Source: WHSO01 sp050485485 (GTDB taxonomy: Bacteria > Pseudomonadota > Alphaproteobacteria > SMXQ01). From it: DNA of 64,000 bases. Each line of letters opens with the position of its first letter. Position 1 is the stretch's first letter. Shown piece by piece: positions 8,414 to 16,551 of the stretch. A program made the translations under genes and the position numbers. Under the pieces are notes generated by a model. It had not been told where the DNA came from and did no database searches. It saw only the letters and a program-made list of their open reading frames with translations. The stretch spans positions 1-64,000 of the forward strand of contig JBJHBM010000007.1 of NCBI GenBank assembly GCA_050485485.1, written 5' to 3'.

Positions 8414-10309
8414 ATGGATCTCGGCAGCCAGCTCATCCTCGTGGGGGCGGGTCTCGTCACCCTCAGCATCCTCGCGGGGATCGTCTCCTCGCGCATCGGC
8501 GCGCCCCTGCTGCTGGTGTTCCTGGTGCTCGGCATGCTGGCGGGCGAGGACGGCCCCGGCGGCATCCAGTTCGACAACTACCGCTTCGCCTACCTGTTCG
8601 GCAGCGCCGCGCTGGCGGTGATCCTGTTCGACGGCGGCCTGCGCACCTCCTTCGCGAGCTTCAACGTCGCGCTGTGGCCGGCCCTGCTGCTGGCGACCGT
8701 GGGGGTGGTGCTGACGGCCGTCGTCACGGCCGCCGCGGCCGCCGCCGTGCTCGGCCTGTCCTGGGCCGAGGCCCTGCTGGTAGGCGCGGTGGTGGGCTCC
8801 ACCGACGCGGCCGCCGTGTTCTTCCTGCTGCACCTCAAGGGCCTGCGCCTCACGGAGCGGGTCGGCGCCACGCTCGAGGTCGAATCCGGCCTCAACGACC
8901 CGATGGCGATCTTCCTCACCCTCGTGTGCGTGACGCTGATCACCGCCGGCGCGGACGATCTCGGCCTCGCCACGCTCGACACCTTCGTCCACCAGCTCGT
9001 GGTGCAGCTCACCGGCGGCGCGGCGGCGGGATTCGTCGGCGGCCTCGTCCTCGTGTACCTGATCAACCGCCTGCCGCTGGCGTCGGGCCTCTACCCGATC
9101 TTCGCGCTTTCGGGCGCACTCGTGATCTTCGGCGCGACCCAGGGCTTCGGCGGCTCTGGCTTCCTCGCGGTCTACGTGGCGGGCCTGATGGTCGGCAACC
9201 GCCGCCACAAGGGCACGCTGCTGATCGCCCGCTTCCACGACGGGCTGTCGTGGCTATGCCAGATCGCCATGTTCCTGATGCTGGGCCTGCTGGTGACGCC
9301 GAGCAGCCTGGTTCCGCTGCTGCTGCCCGCGCTCGCGATCGCGGTGGTGCTGATCTTCGTGAGCCGCCCGCTCGCCGTGTTGCTGTGCCTCCTGCCGTTC
9401 CGCTTCGAGAAGCGCGAGCTCGCCTTCGTCTCCTGGGTGGGCCTCAGGGGCGCGGTCCCGATCTTCCTCGCCACCATCCCGGTGATCGCCCAGGTCGAGC
9501 GCGCCATGGACATCTTCGCGGTGGCCTACGTCGTGGTTCTGATCTCGCTCATGGTGCAGGGCTGGACGGTCGCCTTCGCCGCGCGCAAGCTCGACCTCGA
9601 CCTGCCACCCCGGCCCGAGCCTCCGGTCCGGAGCGAGATCGACCTGCCGATCGAGAGCGACCGCGAGATGGCCGCCTACACGGTGCAGGCCAACAGCATG
9701 GTCGCGCGCCGCCCGATCCCGCGCCTGCCGCTGCCGGAAGGCACCACGCTCGTCTCGCTGATCCGCGACGGCGTGATGCAGAACACCCTCACCATCTCCC
9801 AGCTGCTGCCCGGCGACTACGTGCTGGTGATGGCCAAGCGCGACAGCATGCCGACGGTGGACCGCCTGTTCGCCACGCGCGGCGCACGCTCGCGCCGCAG
9901 CCTGCCCGAGGAACAGCTCGGCGAGTTCGTCTTTTCGGGCGACACGCCGGTCGGCCTGCTTGCCGACGAATACGGCTTTTTCGTGCCCAAGGCCCGGCGC
10001 GACACGCCAGTCGGCGCGTTCCTCGCCGCGCACCTGTGGCACCGCCCGGCGGCGGGCCGGCGCCTGCATCTCGGCGGCGTGGAGCTGGTGGTGCGGCGCA
10101 TCAAGGACGACCGCGTGACCTCGGTCAGCCTCGACGTCGATCCCGAGCCGTCGCCGTGGCGCGCGTTCGACACCCTGCGGGTCCGGCTCGGCCCGGCGTG
10201 GCTCGTGTTCCGGGCCGGGTTGCGCTTCGCCCGCCGCGCAACGCGCCGCCTGTTCGAATCCGCCGACCGCCGGCTGCGCCGCCGGAAGGCCGAGCGCGAA
10301 GGCGGATAG
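8414..10309 (+). CDS. Potassium/proton antiporter, CPA1 family with C-terminal regulatory domains
   Basis: This is an inner-membrane cation/proton antiporter of the NhaP2/CvrA type, exchanging K+ (or Na+) for protons. Of its 631 residues, about 1-395 form 12-13 membrane helices with the exchanger motifs VILFDGGLRT, GSTDAAAVFFLL and LEVESGLNDPMA, the last carrying the ion-binding Asn-Asp pair. The cytoplasmic part has a TrkA-C-like segment (about 420-495) and a CorC/HlyC transporter-associated domain (about 505-575), the usual NhaP2 layout. A Pro/Arg-rich tail ends the protein. Substrate specificity cannot be told from sequence alone. Confidence 0.88.
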   Translation: MDLGSQLILVGAGLVTLSILAGIVSSRIGAPLLLVFLVLGMLAGEDGPGGIQFDNYRFAYLFGSAALAVILFDGGLRTSFASFNVALWPALLLATVGVVLTAVVTAAAAAAVLGLSWAEALLVGAVVGSTDAAAVFFLLHLKGLRLTERVGATLEVESGLNDPMAIFLTLVCVTLITAGADDLGLATLDTFVHQLVVQLTGGAAAGFVGGLVLVYLINRLPLASGLYPIFALSGALVIFGATQGFGGSGFLAVYVAGLMVGNRRHKGTLLIARFHDGLSWLCQIAMFLMLGLLVTPSSLVPLLLPALAIAVVLIFVSRPLAVLLCLLPFRFEKRELAFVSWVGLRGAVPIFLATIPVIAQVERAMDIFAVAYVVVLISLMVQGWTVAFAARKLDLDLPPRPEPPVRSEIDLPIESDREMAAYTVQANSMVARRPIPRLPLPEGTTLVSLIRDGVMQNTLTISQLLPGDYVLVMAKRDSMPTVDRLFATRGARSRRSLPEEQLGEFVFSGDTPVGLLADEYGFFVPKARRDTPVGAFLAAHLWHRPAAGRRLHLGGVELVVRRIKDDRVTSVSLDVDPEPSPWRAFDTLRVRLGPAWLVFRAGLRFARRATRRLFESADRRLRRRKAEREGG

Positions 10310-10352
10310 CGCCCCCGTTCCGGCCCGCGCCGCGCGGTGCTACCATCGGCCC

Positions 10353-11564
10353 ATGCCGGACGGAAACGACAGCCACGAGGTGACGGTCCTCGCGCAGGTG
10401 CGCGACGCGCCCCGGGCCGAATGGGACGCGGCTCTGGAGGCGGCCGATCCCGCCCGCAACCCGTTCGCGAGCTTCGATTTCCTCGATGCGCTGGAGGCCT
10501 CCGGCTGCGTGCGCGCGGAGACCGGCTGGCTGCCGCGCCATCTCGCGGTCAAGGGGCCGGACGGGCGCATCCGGGCCTGCGCGCCGATGTACGCCAAGGG
10601 CCATTCCTACGGCGAATACGTGTTCGACTGGGCCTGGGCCGAAGCCTACGAGCGCGCGGGCGGGCGCTACTATCCGAAGCTGCTCGCCGCCGTGCCGTTC
10701 TCCCCGGTGCCAGGCCCGCGCCTGCTCGCCCCCGCCGACGACGATAGCGGGCTGGCAAAAGTACTGCTCGCCGGCATGGTGGAAGCCGCACGCCGCATGG
10801 GCGTGTCCTCGCTGCACATCAACTTCGCCACCGAGGTCGAATGGACGCTCGCGGGGAGCTGCGGCTTCCTGCTGCGCGAGGGACGCCAGTTCCACTGGCA
10901 CAACGAGGGCTACCGCGACTTCGGCGCGTTCCTCGCGGCGCTCGCCTCGCGCAAGCGCAAGAACATCCGCAAGGAGCGCGAGAAGGCGGTCGAGGACGTC
11001 GAGGTGCGGCGCCTCACCGGCGACGACATCCGGCCCGAACACTGGGACGCATTCCACGATTTCTACATGGACACGGCCTCGCGCAAATGGGGAAGTCCCT
11101 ACCTCAACCGCGCCTTCTTCGAGGAGCTGGGCGCGCGGCTCAAGGACCGCATCCTGCTGGTGATGGCGTTCCGCGACGGCCGTCCGGTCGCGGGCGCGCT
11201 CAATCTGTTCTCCGACGAAGCACTGTTCGGGCGCAACTGGGGCTGCGCGGAGGACCACCCGTTCCTGCACTTCGAATGCTGCTACTATCAGGCGATGGAT
11301 TTTGCCATCGAGCGCGGCCTCAAGCGCGTCGAGGCCGGCGCCGGGGGGCGCCACAAGCTCGCGCGCGGCTACCTGCCGGCCGCCACCTACTCCGCCCACT
11401 GGATCGCCGACGATGGCTTCCGCAACGCCGTCGCACGCTTCCTCGCGGCGGAGCGGCGCGAGATCGCGCGCGAGCGCGACGCGCTCTCGTCCCACGCGCC
11501 GTTCCGCCACGCCGACGGCGACGCCTACACGGACGCCGGGCGCGAGGAAGAGGACGGCTTCTAG
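10353..11564 (+). CDS. FemAB-like / GNAT-fold protein (COG3146, DUF482)
   Basis: This 403-residue protein belongs to the COG3146 family, annotated as peptidoglycan biosynthesis-like acyltransferases and related to FemAB and GNAT folds. Signatures are NPFASFDFLDALEASGC near the start, the YGEYVFDWAWAEAYER segment, SSLHINF and KRKNIRKERE, and the C-terminal EAGAGGRHKLARGYLP followed by TYSAHWI. No biochemical role is established for this clade, so the name describes the fold only. The ATG at 10353 lies 43 bp after the antiporter gene and could be cotranscribed with it. The gene ends 4 bp from the convergent DUF2189 gene. Confidence 0.88.
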   Translation: MPDGNDSHEVTVLAQVRDAPRAEWDAALEAADPARNPFASFDFLDALEASGCVRAETGWLPRHLAVKGPDGRIRACAPMYAKGHSYGEYVFDWAWAEAYERAGGRYYPKLLAAVPFSPVPGPRLLAPADDDSGLAKVLLAGMVEAARRMGVSSLHINFATEVEWTLAGSCGFLLREGRQFHWHNEGYRDFGAFLAALASRKRKNIRKEREKAVEDVEVRRLTGDDIRPEHWDAFHDFYMDTASRKWGSPYLNRAFFEELGARLKDRILLVMAFRDGRPVAGALNLFSDEALFGRNWGCAEDHPFLHFECCYYQAMDFAIERGLKRVEAGAGGRHKLARGYLPAATYSAHWIADDGFRNAVARFLAAERREIARERDALSSHAPFRHADGDAYTDAGREEEDGF

Positions 11565-11568
11565 AGCG

Positions 11569-12444
11569 TCAGTCCCGGACCGCGCGGCGGTAGAGGTGCC
11601 AGGTGGCGTGGCCCAGCACCGGCACGACGATGGCGAGCCCAAGTAGCAAGGGGATCGAGCCGAGCGCGAGGCCGCCCGCCACCACGATGCCCCACAGCGC
11701 CATCGGCCCGGGATTGGCCCGCACCACGCGCAACGAGGTCCGCATCGCCTCGGCCACGCCCACGTCGCGGTCGAGCAGTAGCGGGAACGACACCACGCTG
11801 ATCGCGAGCACCAGCACCGCGAACAGGAAACCGACGCCCATGCCGACGCCGATCATGGTCCAGCCCGCCTCGGTAGTGAGAACGTCGCGGGCGAAGGCGG
11901 CGACCGAGGCCGGCGGCTGCGGGCCCAGCGTCATCGCGTAGATCACCCACGCGGCGAACAGCCACGCCAGGAACAGCGCGAGCAGCACCACGCCGAGCGC
12001 CACCATCGAGGCGAAGGCGGGCGAGCGCACCACGGCGAAGGCGTCGGCCCAGTTGACCGCCTGGCCGCGCTCGCGGCGCCGGCTCATCTCGTAGAGACCC
12101 ATCGCCGCGACCGGCCCGAGCAAGGCGAAGCCCGAAGCGAGCGGAAAGATCAGCGGCAGCATGTCGTGTCCGAAGGCGAGGCGCGCGAGGAGCAGACCCA
12201 CCAGCGGGTATATGAGGCACAGGAACATGACGTCGGTGCGGCACGCGGCGAAATCGTCGAACCCGCGCGCGAGGGCGTGGCGGATGTCGGCCGCGCCGAT
12301 GCGGCGAACGGCGGGACGGACCGCGAGGCGGGCACCGTCGTCGCCGTGGATGGCGTGCGTCCCCGCCCCCACCGCGCGGCCGGCGAAGCGGAGCTGGTCC
12401 CATCCCCATTCGATGGGGTTCCGGATATGATTCTGCATGGCCAT
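11569..12444 (-). CDS. DUF2189 domain-containing integral membrane protein
   Basis: This 291-residue inner-membrane protein of the DUF2189 family has no established function. It starts with a soluble segment and the conserved IRHALARGFDDFAACRTDVMF lead-in, followed by about six hydrophobic helices. The MGLYEMSRRRERGQ and WADAFAVVRSPA loop is typical of the family. I start at ATG 12444 because a perfect AGGAGGT lies 6 bases upstream; the frame stays open a further 26 codons but without a ribosome site. It is a single minus-strand gene between a convergent FemAB-like gene and the clpA terminator, so probably monocistronic. Confidence 0.88.
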   Translation of the reverse strand: MAMQNHIRNPIEWGWDQLRFAGRAVGAGTHAIHGDDGARLAVRPAVRRIGAADIRHALARGFDDFAACRTDVMFLCLIYPLVGLLLARLAFGHDMLPLIFPLASGFALLGPVAAMGLYEMSRRRERGQAVNWADAFAVVRSPAFASMVALGVVLLALFLAWLFAAWVIYAMTLGPQPPASVAAFARDVLTTEAGWTMIGVGMGVGFLFAVLVLAISVVSFPLLLDRDVGVAEAMRTSLRVVRANPGPMALWGIVVAGGLALGSIPLLLGLAIVVPVLGHATWHLYRRAVRD

Positions 12445-12463
12445 GTTCGTACCTCCTCGAACT

Positions 12464-12477
12464 CGGGTTCGAACCCG
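12464..12477. repeat. 14-bp perfect palindrome in the DUF2189 leader
   Basis: CGGGTTCGAACCCG reads the same on both strands and sits just upstream of the ribosome site of the DUF2189 gene. A consensus -10 (TATAAT, minus strand, 12562-12567) lies about 85 bp further up, without a clear -35. It could be an operator or leader hairpin; I have no evidence for either. Confidence 0.4.
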
Positions 12478-12620
12478 GGGCTCGAAGGTCGCAGGCCAGT
12501 CATGGCGAGGCGGCCGCAGCACGGTCGCCGGTCACGAGGAGCCGCGACCCACGACGTAGACATTATATGCCCATCGCACCGCGGCGTCTGCCCCCTCCGG
12601 CCCGGCGCGCCGAAGCGGCA

Positions 12621-12653
12621 CGAAAACGGGGCCGGACTCGCGCCCGGCCCCGT
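12621..12653 (-). terminator. Rho-independent terminator of clpSA
   Basis: On the minus strand a 10-bp perfect GC-rich stem (12644-12653 with 12626-12635) with an 8-base loop is followed by a short T-run ending near 12623. It lies 22 bp after the clpA stop codon. Confidence 0.8.
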
Positions 12654-12674
12654 CCCTCTTTCCGCCTGCGCCGG

Positions 12675-15047
12675 CTACTCGACCAGCGCCGGAACCTTGG
12701 GATCTCGCTTGGTGAGGCGCTTGGGCTCCTTGGACTTCGGCCCCTTGGGCTCCTTCGCCACGAGGTCGAACGCCAGCTTGTCGTCCTTCACCGTGATCTT
12801 GACCTCGCCGCCCTTGGAGAGCTTGCCGAACAGCAGCTCGTCGGCGAGCGGGCGCTTGATGTGCTCCTGGATCACGCGGGCCAGCGGCCGGGCGCCGAAC
12901 GCCTGGTCGTAGCCGCGCTCCGCGAGCCACTGGCGCGCGGCGTCGGTCATGTCGATCTCGACGTCGCGTTCGGCGAGCTGGGCCTCCAGCTCCATCACGA
13001 ACTTGTCGACCACGCGGGCGACCACTTCGGGCGAAAGACCCGAGAACGGAATGGTCGCGTCGAGCCGGTTGCGGAACTCCGGCGTGAACATGCGCTTGAT
13101 CGCCTCCTCGTCGTCGCCGATCCGCTCGGTCCGCTCGAACCCGATGGCCGGCTTGGCGAGATCGGCCGCGCCCGCGTTGGTGGTCATGATCAGCACCACG
13201 TTGCGGAAGTCCACGGTCTTGCCGTTGTGGTCGGTAAGCTTGCCGTGGTCCATGACCTGCAGAAGGATGTTGAACAGGTCCGGATGGGCCTTCTCGATCT
13301 CGTCGAGCAGCAGGACCGCGTGGGGGTGCTGGTCGATGGCGTCGGTCAGCAGCCCGCCCTGGTCGAACCCGACGTAGCCCGGAGGCGCGCCGATCAGCCG
13401 CGAGACGGTGTGGCGCTCCATGTACTCCGACATGTCGAAGCGGATCAGCTCCACTCCCATGATGCGGGCGAGCTGGCGCGCGACCTCGGTCTTGCCGACG
13501 CCGGTCGGGCCCGAGAACAGGTAGTTGCCGATCGGCTTCTCGGGCTCGCGCAGCCCGGCGCGGGCCAGCTTGATCGAGGAGGACAGCGCCGCGATCGCCT
13601 TGTCCTGCCCGAAGACCACCGACTTGAGGTCGCGGTCGAGGTTCTGCAGGTTGGCCTTGTCGTCGGACGACACGGTCTTGGGCGGGATGCGGGCGATCTT
13701 GGCGACCACCGCCTCCACGTCCTTCACCGTGATGACCTTCTTGCGCTTGGATTCGGCCACCAGCATCTGGGCCGCGCCGACCTCGTCGATCACGTCGATC
13801 GCCTTGTCGGGCAGCTTGCGGTCGTTGATGTAGCGCGCGGCGAGGTCCACCGCCGTCTTGATGGCATCGGCGGTGTAGCGCACCCTATGGTGCCTCTCGT
13901 AATAGGGCTTGAGCCCCATCAGAATCTTGACGGCGTCGGGCACCGAAGGCTCGTTCACGTCGATCTTCTGGAAGCGGCGCACCAGGGCGCGGTCCTTCTC
14001 GAAGTAGTTGCGGAACTCCTTGTAGGTGGTGGAGCCGATGCAGCGCAGCCCGCCCGACTGGAGCGCCGGCTTGAGCAGGTTGGAGGCGTCCATCGAGCCG
14101 CCCGAAGTCGCCCCGGCGCCGATCACGGTGTGGATCTCGTCGATGAACAGGATCGCGCCGTCATGCTTCTCCAGCTCGGAGAGCACCGCCTTGATACGCT
14201 CCTCGAAGTCGCCGCGATAGCGCGTGCCGGCCAGCAGCGCCCCCATGTCGAGCGCGTAGATGGTGGCGTTCCCGAGGACGTCCGGCACCTCGCCCTTGAC
14301 GATGCGGCGCGCAAGACCCTCGGCGATGGCGGTCTTGCCGACGCCCGGGTCGCCCACGTAGAGCGGGTTGTTCTTGGTGCGCCGGCACAGAATCTGGATG
14401 GTCCGCTCGACCTCGTCCTCGCGGCCGATCAGCGGATCGATCTTGCCGTCGCGCGCCTTCTTGTTGAGGTCCACGCAGAAGGTCTCGAGTGCCTCGAAGC
14501 TCTTTTTGCTCTCCTTCGAGGACGACGAGGACGACGGCGAAGAGGACGACGACGAGGCGGAGGGGCGGCCACGTTCCTCGTCGGCGCCGCGCACGCGCCG
14601 ATCCTCGGAGCGCCCGACCTTGGCGATGCCGTGGGAGATGTAGTTGACCGCGTCCAGGCGCGTCATCTCCTGCTCCTGCAGGAAGTATACGGCGTGGCTC
14701 TCGCGCTCCGAGAACAGGGCGACCAGGACGTTGGCGCCGGTCACCTCCTCGCGCCCGGAGGACTGGACGTGGATCGCGGCGCGCTGCAGGACGCGCTGGA
14801 AGCCGGCGGTCGGCTTCGCGTCCTCGGGCCGATCGAGCACCAGACTCTCGAGCTCGCTGTCGAGATAGTGGACCAGCTCGTCGCGCAGCCGGTCGAGATC
14901 GACGCCGCACGCCCGCATCACGGCGACCGCGTCCTGGTCGTCCACCAGCGCGAGCAGCAGGTGCTCGAGGGTGGCGAACTCGTGCCGACGCTCGTTGGCG
15001 AAGGCAAGTGCGCGGTGCAGGGTCTGTTCCAGATTGCGCGAAAGCAT
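12675..15047 (-). CDS. clpA: ATP-dependent Clp protease ATP-binding subunit ClpA
   Basis: ClpA is the hexameric AAA+ unfoldase that feeds substrates to ClpP, including N-degron proteins delivered by ClpS. The 790 residues contain the double Clp N-repeat (about 1-145), a first AAA+ module with Walker A GDPGVGKT at 232-239, a second with GPTGVGKT near 512-519, and the ClpP-binding IGF loop near 632-634. Between the N-domain and first AAA+ module is an unusual serine-rich linker, about 13 Ser in residues 163-177. It follows clpS by 3 bp, so the two are translated from one message, and it ends at a strong terminator. Confidence 0.97.
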   Translation of the reverse strand: MLSRNLEQTLHRALAFANERRHEFATLEHLLLALVDDQDAVAVMRACGVDLDRLRDELVHYLDSELESLVLDRPEDAKPTAGFQRVLQRAAIHVQSSGREEVTGANVLVALFSERESHAVYFLQEQEMTRLDAVNYISHGIAKVGRSEDRRVRGADEERGRPSASSSSSSPSSSSSSKESKKSFEALETFCVDLNKKARDGKIDPLIGREDEVERTIQILCRRTKNNPLYVGDPGVGKTAIAEGLARRIVKGEVPDVLGNATIYALDMGALLAGTRYRGDFEERIKAVLSELEKHDGAILFIDEIHTVIGAGATSGGSMDASNLLKPALQSGGLRCIGSTTYKEFRNYFEKDRALVRRFQKIDVNEPSVPDAVKILMGLKPYYERHHRVRYTADAIKTAVDLAARYINDRKLPDKAIDVIDEVGAAQMLVAESKRKKVITVKDVEAVVAKIARIPPKTVSSDDKANLQNLDRDLKSVVFGQDKAIAALSSSIKLARAGLREPEKPIGNYLFSGPTGVGKTEVARQLARIMGVELIRFDMSEYMERHTVSRLIGAPPGYVGFDQGGLLTDAIDQHPHAVLLLDEIEKAHPDLFNILLQVMDHGKLTDHNGKTVDFRNVVLIMTTNAGAADLAKPAIGFERTERIGDDEEAIKRMFTPEFRNRLDATIPFSGLSPEVVARVVDKFVMELEAQLAERDVEIDMTDAARQWLAERGYDQAFGARPLARVIQEHIKRPLADELLFGKLSKGGEVKITVKDDKLAFDLVAKEPKGPKSKEPKRLTKRDPKVPALVE

Positions 15048-15050
15048 GGG

Positions 15051-15440
15051 CTATTCCTTCTCAAGAGTGCATTGCAACGGATGCTGGTGCTTGCGCGCGA
15101 AATCGATCACCTGCGTCACCTTGGTCTCGGCGATCTCATAGGGATAGACCCCGCATATACCCACACCCCGCCGGTGGACATTGAGCATGATCCTCGTCGC
15201 GTCTTCCTGCGACTTGTTGAAGAACCGCTCCAGCACATGCACGACGAACTCCATCGGCGTGTAGTCGTCGTTCAGCATGAGGACTTTGTACATGGATGGT
15301 TTCTTGGTCTTGGGCCTGGTCGCCGTGACCACGCCGGTACCGGTGCCCGTACCCGACCCGCCATTGCCGGGCCGGCCCGTATCCTCGTCCCCGGAGCTGG
15401 CCGCCACGGGGACGGCTCCGACTGGGGAGGGCGCCGTCAT
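15051..15440 (-). CDS. clpS: ATP-dependent Clp protease adaptor ClpS
   Basis: ClpS recognises N-terminal Leu, Phe, Trp and Tyr and hands the protein to ClpA. The conserved fold starts at KPSMYKVLMLNDDYTPMEFV, with the hydrophobic-pocket residues NDDYTPMEFV and HVLERFF, and includes VHRRGVGICGVYPYEIAE and HPLQCTLE. The first 45 or so residues are a disordered Gly/Thr-rich extension of a kind variable in this family. The start is uncertain: ATG 15440 (129 aa) is listed, ATG 15470 is the alternative, and neither has a strong ribosome site. It leads the clpS-clpA operon. Confidence 0.92.
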   Translation of the reverse strand: MTAPSPVGAVPVAASSGDEDTGRPGNGGSGTGTGTGVVTATRPKTKKPSMYKVLMLNDDYTPMEFVVHVLERFFNKSQEDATRIMLNVHRRGVGICGVYPYEIAETKVTQVIDFARKHQHPLQCTLEKE

Positions 15441-15517
15441 CAGACATTCAAGCTCGTCTCTCACGTTCATGGTCAGAACCGCTGAGCAACGCGCCAAAAA
15501 CCAAACTGCACGTAAAT

Positions 15518-15547
15518 ATCATAGGGCGAAGCTTCGCCCCTTGTCAC
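15518..15547 (-). promoter_or_regulatory. Putative clpSA promoter with a 16-bp palindrome in the spacer
   Basis: On the minus strand GTGACA (15542-15547) and TATGAT (15518-15523) are 18 bp apart, one mismatch each from consensus. The perfect palindrome GGGCGAAGCTTCGCCC (15524-15539) fills most of the spacer, placed like an operator. It might instead be the hairpin end of the upstream lipoprotein transcript, although no T-run follows it. Confidence 0.5.
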
Positions 15548-15684
15548 GCTCCGCGGAACCGCTACACTACCCGTAACGGGAAAGCGACCCATGCGTTCCG
15601 CGCACTCCTGCAGGCGATGGCGCGGCGTTCGTTCCGTTTTTCGAGTATCATCCCTCAACACCTAAAAAATCCCTTCAGGGCAGC

Positions 15685-16401
15685 CTAAAAAGGCGTGAAC
15701 CGACCCGACAGCCCGTTCGGGTTGACGACGAATTCGTAATAATCGCGCCGGTCGCGCCGGTCGCGGTCGAGCCTCACGTCAGCACGCGGCGGGTTGAACG
15801 CGACCCCGGTGGTGTCCACCGCCATCAGGGGCTCCCGCAGCGCCACCTGCTCGAAGCGGGGCGTGCCGATCGGCCAGGCGTTGTAGGCGAAACGCCCGTT
15901 CTCGCAAGCCGCCGCGACCCAAAAGAAATTCCACGAGTGGATGCGCGTCCCGGACGGAACCGGATCGCCGAATCCGCTCGCGCGCAGCGCGCCGCGGATC
16001 GCCTCCAGTTCCGCCGCGGAGACGGTCCGCCGCTCGGTGGTCCCGCGCCACGGGCCGAGGAGGTCGTGGAGCTGGATCACGCTGACGTCGGGCTCGCTCT
16101 GGAACACCTGGACCGTCAGATTCGCGCCACCGCCCGGTGCGGCCGTGATGTCGTAGGTACGGACCTGCTCCTCGCGGATGCCGTTGTAGACGATGCGGTA
16201 GCGGTCGGCGGCGCCGTCGCGGCAGGCGTCGCGGATATCCTTGGCATCGAGGTAGTCGAACCAGGCGAAGGAGCGCGTGACCGGATTATCCTCGTGGCCC
16301 GGCCGGTAGGTGCAGCCCGCCACCAGCGCGGCCGCGAGCGCTAAGGCGGCGACGACGCGGACCGGACGAAGCGGCGGCGGCAGGGTCGGGCGATCATTCA
16401 C
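15685..16401 (-). CDS. Putative lipoprotein of unknown function
   Basis: I do not recognise the family. The 238-residue product has a lipoprotein signal peptide: basic LRPVR, a hydrophobic run and lipobox LVAGC with Cys30, so it should be lipid-anchored in the envelope. The mature part has aromatic-rich strands such as SFAWFDYLDAKDIRD and WNFFWVAAACENG and a basic Asp/Arg segment near the C-terminus. The start is GTG 16401, picked for the AGGAG 8 bases upstream; the frame is open to 16488. It is divergent from the D,D-carboxypeptidase gene. The protein looks beta-rich, but this is only an impression from the sequence. Confidence 0.7.
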   Translation of the reverse strand: MNDRPTLPPPLRPVRVVAALALAAALVAGCTYRPGHEDNPVTRSFAWFDYLDAKDIRDACRDGAADRYRIVYNGIREEQVRTYDITAAPGGGANLTVQVFQSEPDVSVIQLHDLLGPWRGTTERRTVSAAELEAIRGALRASGFGDPVPSGTRIHSWNFFWVAAACENGRFAYNAWPIGTPRFEQVALREPLMAVDTTGVAFNPPRADVRLDRDRRDRRDYYEFVVNPNGLSGRFTPF

Positions 16402-16551
16402 GAGCGTTACTCCTGGATCGACGGCAACAGGATATGGGGCAAGCATAGCGCAGGTGCCTGAATACGGCCTGAACGAAGCTTCCCTCATGATTTAAAAAAT
16501 ATTAACGGCCTTGAGGCTAGGCTGTGGACAGCGATTCTTCGGCCATTTACA

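Noticed and set aside
12464..12477. GGTTCGAACC resembling a tRNA T-arm, as a possible attachment site or tRNA remnant
   Set aside because: The stem does not extend as a five-pair T-arm with a seven-base loop, and no acceptor or anticodon arm is found. It is a simple palindrome.
15664..15680. Short hairpin CCCTGAAGGG followed by six T (minus strand) after the lipoprotein gene, as a terminator
   Set aside because: The stem is only three to four base pairs, too weak to call alone.
16492..16506. TTAA...TTAAC upstream of the carboxypeptidase gene as a CtrA site
   Set aside because: The two half-sites are 6 bases apart, whereas the CtrA consensus needs 7, and nearby DNA is AT-rich enough to give this by chance.
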